Positions 39,677 to 43,232 of a stretch of DNA of 43,232 bases are shown here, one piece after another. The stretch covers positions 1 to 43,232 of the forward strand of contig NZ_FOBH01000018.1 of the NCBI RefSeq assembly GCF_900109785.1, read 5' to 3'. This DNA is from Nitrosovibrio tenuis. GTDB lineage: Bacteria; Pseudomonadota; Gammaproteobacteria; Burkholderiales; Nitrosomonadaceae. The position numbers and the translations under genes were made by a program. The notes under the pieces are model-generated. The model was not told the DNA's origin and ran no database searches. It saw nothing but the letters and a program-made list of their open reading frames with translations. Within the stretch, counting starts at the first letter, position 1. The number at the start of each line of letters is the position of its first letter.

Positions 39677-40345
39677 TTAGCGGGAAGATAGCAGAAAGAT
39701 GCTTTCATGGAGACGGCTCAGGCCGCGTTCCCTGAAGCGCGGGTTTTGCTCCAGCACGTCCAGTTGCGCCAGCAGCCGTATCTCGGCACGTCCACGGTAG
39801 AGTGCCTCCACCTCTTCTGTAGAAACCGCAAACGGCGGCCCCGGCATTTCCCGCTGCGGATAGTCGAACGTGATGAGCAGGATTTGCGTGCCCGGCGGCA
39901 GGATGCTCAACAGGTGAAATGTATATAGTGCCCGTATGTCCGGGGGAAGCGCGACCAGGGATGCTCGGTCATACACTGCACTCGTTTTTGCCAGGTCATC
40001 TTTGCTCAAGTCAAAAAAATCGCCACAAAGGATGCGGATGCCGTCAGCTTTCCAGCGATTGAATGGGTCGAGCTGATCGGATTTTTCGCGTATAAGACGT
40101 CGGGTGTAACCGTTTTCCTCAAAAAAAGCACATACCGCGATAGGGCTCAGCTCCACGCCCAGCACGGAATACCCCTGGTTGCGAAGCCATAGCATGTCAC
40201 GGCTTTTGCCGCACAGGGGAACGAACACTTCGCTGCCGCGAGCGAGATGCAGTTCTTGCCAATATCGGCGCAGATAGGGGTTAATTTCGTTCTGATGAAA
40301 ACCGATATCCTCCCGCTTCCATCGCTCATTCCAGTAATCTTTCAT
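39677..40345 (-). CDS. tpm: Thiopurine S-methyltransferase
   Basis: 222 residues, close to the ~218 usual for bacterial Tpm. It starts YWNERWKREDIGFHQNEINPYL (4-25), has FVPLCGKSRDMLWLRNQGYSVLGVELS (about 41-67) as the SAM site, and CGDFFDL, AVYDRASLVALP (about 123-134) and ILLITFDYPQREMPGPPFAVS (about 155-175). All are hallmark segments of the family. Bacterial Tpm methylates thiol, selenium and tellurium compounds using SAM. It faces glcF with 125 bases between stops. No partner gene is apparent. ATG 40345 is used; the binding site is weak. Confidence 0.93.
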   Translation of the reverse strand: MKDYWNERWKREDIGFHQNEINPYLRRYWQELHLARGSEVFVPLCGKSRDMLWLRNQGYSVLGVELSPIAVCAFFEENGYTRRLIREKSDQLDPFNRWKADGIRILCGDFFDLSKDDLAKTSAVYDRASLVALPPDIRALYTFHLLSILPPGTQILLITFDYPQREMPGPPFAVSTEEVEALYRGRAEIRLLAQLDVLEQNPRFRERGLSRLHESIFLLSSR

Positions 40346-40576
40346 TTATAATCAATCAGCATTATTCACAAATTCAGGTTAATCGATAACGAATCGATTA
40401 TATTGGGCTCCTATCAAAGCGGAATCGGCTATCCTGCTTCGATCCCATGATGACGTTAACTTTGATGGATAACATACACGAGCCGAAGCGCGCGCCGACT
40501 TAAGGAATAGTTTAAGGTCGTCCTGGTCTATAATCTGCCTTGTTCCCTTTTCATTTATAGTTGCCCACATATATCC

Positions 40577-42886
40577 ATGAGCTTTGCCAGCAAGCCAATG
40601 GCGAAGAAGTCGAGTTCCAGCCCTTTGCCGCCCAGGCTCGTCAGATTGCTGCGTGAATCTGCCGGGCTTGCGTTGCTGGGCGTGGTGCTTTATCTGGCGC
40701 TGATATTATATGGCTATGACCGCCTTGACCCCGGATGGTCGCATAGCGGGGACGGGCCATTGCAAAACCCCGGCGGAGTCGCGGGCGCCTGGCTGGCGGA
40801 CCTGCTGCTGTATTTATTCGGCATTTCCGCGTGGTGGTGGGTCCTGCTTTTTCTCTATGTAATGTTCGGGACGTTCCGTCGTATGGAATCCACAGGCGTA
40901 TTCGATCGCCGGCCACTGTTCGTTTCGGCCGTTGGCTTCCTGTCCTTGCTAATGGCCAGCAGCGGCCTTGAAGCACTGCGGTTTTACACGCTCAAGATGG
41001 TATTGCCGCAGGCGCCGGGCGGAGTGCTGGGCCTGGTCATCAGCAAGAATCTATCTGAAGCGCTGGGATTTACCGGCGCAACCCTGGCGCTGTTGATTCT
41101 GGCTGCGATCGGTTTCAGCTTATTTACCGGCCTGTCATGGCTGCGCTTTGTCGAAAAACTGGGAGCCATGATCGAAGCGGCGTGCTTATTGATCAGGCGG
41201 CGCTGGGAGAATTGGCAGGACCGGCGCGCGGGCGCGATCTCTGCAGTCAGACGCGATGCGTTGGTCGAGGTGGAAAAAAAACGTTTGCACGAGCACCCGC
41301 CGTTGCATATCGAACAACCGGCCGCCACTATTCCGAAGTCACCGCGGGTAATCAAGGAGAAACAGGCTCCGCTCTTCATCGATCTTCCCGATTCGCCCCT
41401 GCCCCCCCTGCATTTGCTGGATGAACCGGCAAAAAAGGATGTAGAGATCCTATCACCTGACACCCTGGAATTCACCTCCCGGTTGATCGAACGGAAACTG
41501 ATCGATTTTGGTGTCGAGGTTAAAGTAGTGGCGGCGTACCCCGGCCCGGTCATTACCCGGTATGAGATCGAGCCCGCGGTAGGCGTGAAGGGCAACCAGA
41601 TTCTCAATCTGGTAAAAGATCTGGCGAGATCGCTATCGGTGGTGAGTATACGCGTGGTCGAAACCATTCCCGGGAAGACCAGTATGGGCCTGGAAATTCC
41701 CAATCCCAAGCGGCAGGTGGTGCGGTTGTCGGAAATTCTCAGTTCGCAGGCTTATGCCGATATGGCATCGCCTCTGACGATCGCGCTGGGCAAGGATATC
41801 GGCGGCCACCCGGTGGTCGCGGACCTTGCCCGAATGCCTCATGTACTGGTAGCGGGTACCACGGGATCGGGCAAATCGGTCGCAATCAACGCGATGATCC
41901 TGAGCCTCATATACAAAGCGACGCCTGAGCAGGTGAGGCTGATTCTGGTGGACCCGAAAATGCTCGAGTTGTCGGTGTACGAGGGCATTCCGCATCTGCT
42001 GGCGCCCGTGGTGACCGACATGCGCCAGGCGGCGAGCGCGCTGCGCTGGGGCGTCGCGGAAATGGAACGGCGCTACAAATTGATGTCGGCTTTAGGCGTG
42101 CGCAATCTCGGCGGGTACAACCAGAAAATTCGCGAGGCGATCAAAAGTGAAGAGCCGCTCACCAACCCATTCAGCCTGACCCCGGATACACCGGAGCCGC
42201 TGGAAGAAATGCCGCTGATCGTGGTAGTCATAGACGAACTGGCGGATTTAATGATGGTGGTAGGCAAGAAAGTTGAAGAATTGATCGCTCGGCTTGCGCA
42301 GAAAGCCCGTGCCGCCGGTGTTCACCTGCTGCTGGCGACCCAACGGCCGTCTGTGGATGTGATTACCGGCCTCATCAAGGCGAACATACCCACCCGGGTC
42401 GCGTTTCAGGTATCCAGCAAAGTGGACTCGCGCACCATTCTCGATCAGATGGGCGCCGAGGCATTGCTGGGGCAGGGAGACATGCTTTATTTGCCGCCCG
42501 GCACGGGTTTCCCGCTGCGTGTGCACGGCGCCTTCGTTGCCGATCAGGAGGTCCATCGCGTGGTCGAGTACCTCAAGGAGCACGGCGAACCGCGTTACGT
42601 GGACGGTGTCCTGAATGTCCTGGAAGACGAAAACGGTGCGGGTGAAAACGGCAGCATTCCCGGTATTGCAATGCAGGAAGGCGGGGAAGCCGATCCGCTT
42701 TACGACGAAGCAGTCGCCATGGTGCTCAAATCCCGCCGTGCTTCCATCTCACTGGTACAGCGCCATTTGCGTATTGGTTATAACCGCGCTGCACGCCTGA
42801 TCGAAGAAATGGAACGTGCAGGTCTTGTTTCGGCGATGCAAACGAATGGCAACCGGGAGGTCCTGGTTCCTGCGCGGAACGAATAA
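40577..42886 (+). CDS. ftsK: DNA translocase FtsK
   Basis: 769 residues. Four or five N-terminal membrane helices (about 25-195) anchor it at the septum. A short, partly Pro/charged linker (about 200-300) is followed by the alpha/beta motor: Walker A GTTGSGKS (427-434), Walker [16 protein letters not shown] (about 545-559), and [24 protein letters not shown]. The C-terminal winged-helix gamma domain (about 700-769: [37 protein letters not shown]) reads KOPS and activates XerCD. It moves chromosome ends at division. The linker is far shorter than in E. coli (1,329 residues), as is common in betaproteobacteria. ATG 40577 is used; ATG 40598 is possible. Confidence 0.96.
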   Translation: MSFASKPMAKKSSSSPLPPRLVRLLRESAGLALLGVVLYLALILYGYDRLDPGWSHSGDGPLQNPGGVAGAWLADLLLYLFGISAWWWVLLFLYVMFGTFRRMESTGVFDRRPLFVSAVGFLSLLMASSGLEALRFYTLKMVLPQAPGGVLGLVISKNLSEALGFTGATLALLILAAIGFSLFTGLSWLRFVEKLGAMIEAACLLIRRRWENWQDRRAGAISAVRRDALVEVEKKRLHEHPPLHIEQPAATIPKSPRVIKEKQAPLFIDLPDSPLPPLHLLDEPAKKDVEILSPDTLEFTSRLIERKLIDFGVEVKVVAAYPGPVITRYEIEPAVGVKGNQILNLVKDLARSLSVVSIRVVETIPGKTSMGLEIPNPKRQVVRLSEILSSQAYADMASPLTIALGKDIGGHPVVADLARMPHVLVAGTTGSGKSVAINAMILSLIYKATPEQVRLILVDPKMLELSVYEGIPHLLAPVVTDMRQAASALRWGVAEMERRYKLMSALGVRNLGGYNQKIREAIKSEEPLTNPFSLTPDTPEPLEEMPLIVVVIDELADLMMVVGKKVEELIARLAQKARAAGVHLLLATQRPSVDVITGLIKANIPTRVAFQVSSKVDSRTILDQMGAEALLGQGDMLYLPPGTGFPLRVHGAFVADQEVHRVVEYLKEHGEPRYVDGVLNVLEDENGAGENGSIPGIAMQEGGEADPLYDEAVAMVLKSRRASISLVQRHLRIGYNRAARLIEEMERAGLVSAMQTNGNREVLVPARNE

Positions 42887-43044
42887 TCGAGAATACTTCC
42901 TGGAAATTGCAGGCGAACTGCCCGTTAATCAATTGCCGGTTTATCTTGTGAGCTGAGAATTCGACTATGAGCGGAAACGATGCGTGGGAACAGGTGGGGA
43001 TGATGATCGGGCACACGCCATAATCTGGTGCGTCCGGGGACTGA

Positions 43045-43081
43045 ACAACAAACCGCCCGCTTCCCCCAGGGAGCGGGCGGT
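43045..43081 (-). terminator. Intrinsic terminator for the leftward gene at the right edge
   Basis: CCGCCCGCT (43053-43061) pairs with AGCGGGCGG (43072-43080), extended by CCC/GGG around a bulged T. On the minus strand the stem is followed by TTTGTTGTT. It lies about 50 bases beyond the stop of the partial gene at 43131; it may also end ftsK from the other side. Confidence 0.7.
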
Positions 43082-43130
43082 CGGGGTTTGATGCAGAATT
43101 GCCGAAAGCCGCCTCAGCCGCTTAATTCAA

Positions 43131-43232
<102 letters not shown>

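Overview
The window looks like chromosomal DNA of a betaproteobacterium, most likely an ammonia oxidiser of the Nitrosomonadaceae (Nitrosospira/Nitrosomonas type). This is inferred from a small His-rich protein closely resembling SmbP, the metal-binding protein described from Nitrosomonas europaea, from an FxDxF-type PEP-CTERM protein, from glcDEF with a tartronate semialdehyde reductase, and from betaproteobacterial FtsK, Pcm and Tpm proteins. No ammonia-oxidation gene lies in the window, so the assignment stays an inference.

Positions 1 to about 14,300 are accessory, gene-poor and decaying. They hold a truncated tyrosine recombinase, a GFA-family protein, the SmbP-like protein, a GNAT acetyltransferase, an EAL-CBS-GGDEF protein, a transporter/methyltransferase pair, a VOC protein, a Mut7-C protein, tRNA-Lys(CTT) with a displaced partial copy of its 3' end, several gene fragments and a PEP-CTERM protein. 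Three dispersed repeats have attC-like (integron recombination site) features; two extend into a ~300-bp repeat with conserved hairpins. Together with the tRNA-end duplication and integrase-leader-like repeats, they suggest an old integration hotspot that has lost its recombinases.

Positions 14,342 to about 26,300 hold mostly single genes: an SDR oxidoreductase, a GAF-GGDEF-EAL c-di-GMP protein, a small membrane protein, a secreted protein with one haem-c motif, a Pro/Tyr-rich secreted protein, a family-1 glycoside hydrolase, an exonuclease/GIY-YIG fusion, and a leftward pair made of an exported-looking Pcm and a polytopic spermidine-synthase-like protein.

Positions 27,367 to 30,743 form a cluster of small envelope proteins: two glycine-zipper proteins with matching Cys-containing flanks, two divergently transcribed His/Gly/Tyr-rich paralogues, and a His/Gly-rich secreted peptide. 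A PhoX/DUF839-like protein follows, preceded by a possible structured RNA.

Positions 32,975 to 43,232 are core-like: a rubredoxin-reductase-like flavoprotein, then glxR-glcD-glcE-glcF for glycolate/glyoxylate salvage (expected in a CO2 fixer that makes 2-phosphoglycolate), tpm, ftsK and the C-terminal end of one more gene. GlcE carries a low-complexity Gly-Asp-Lys insert, and the start region of glcF is tandemly duplicated so that a six-codon mini-ORF precedes it. No single undescribed system is proven. The strongest leads are the attC-like repeats, the envelope cluster and the glcE/glcF oddities.
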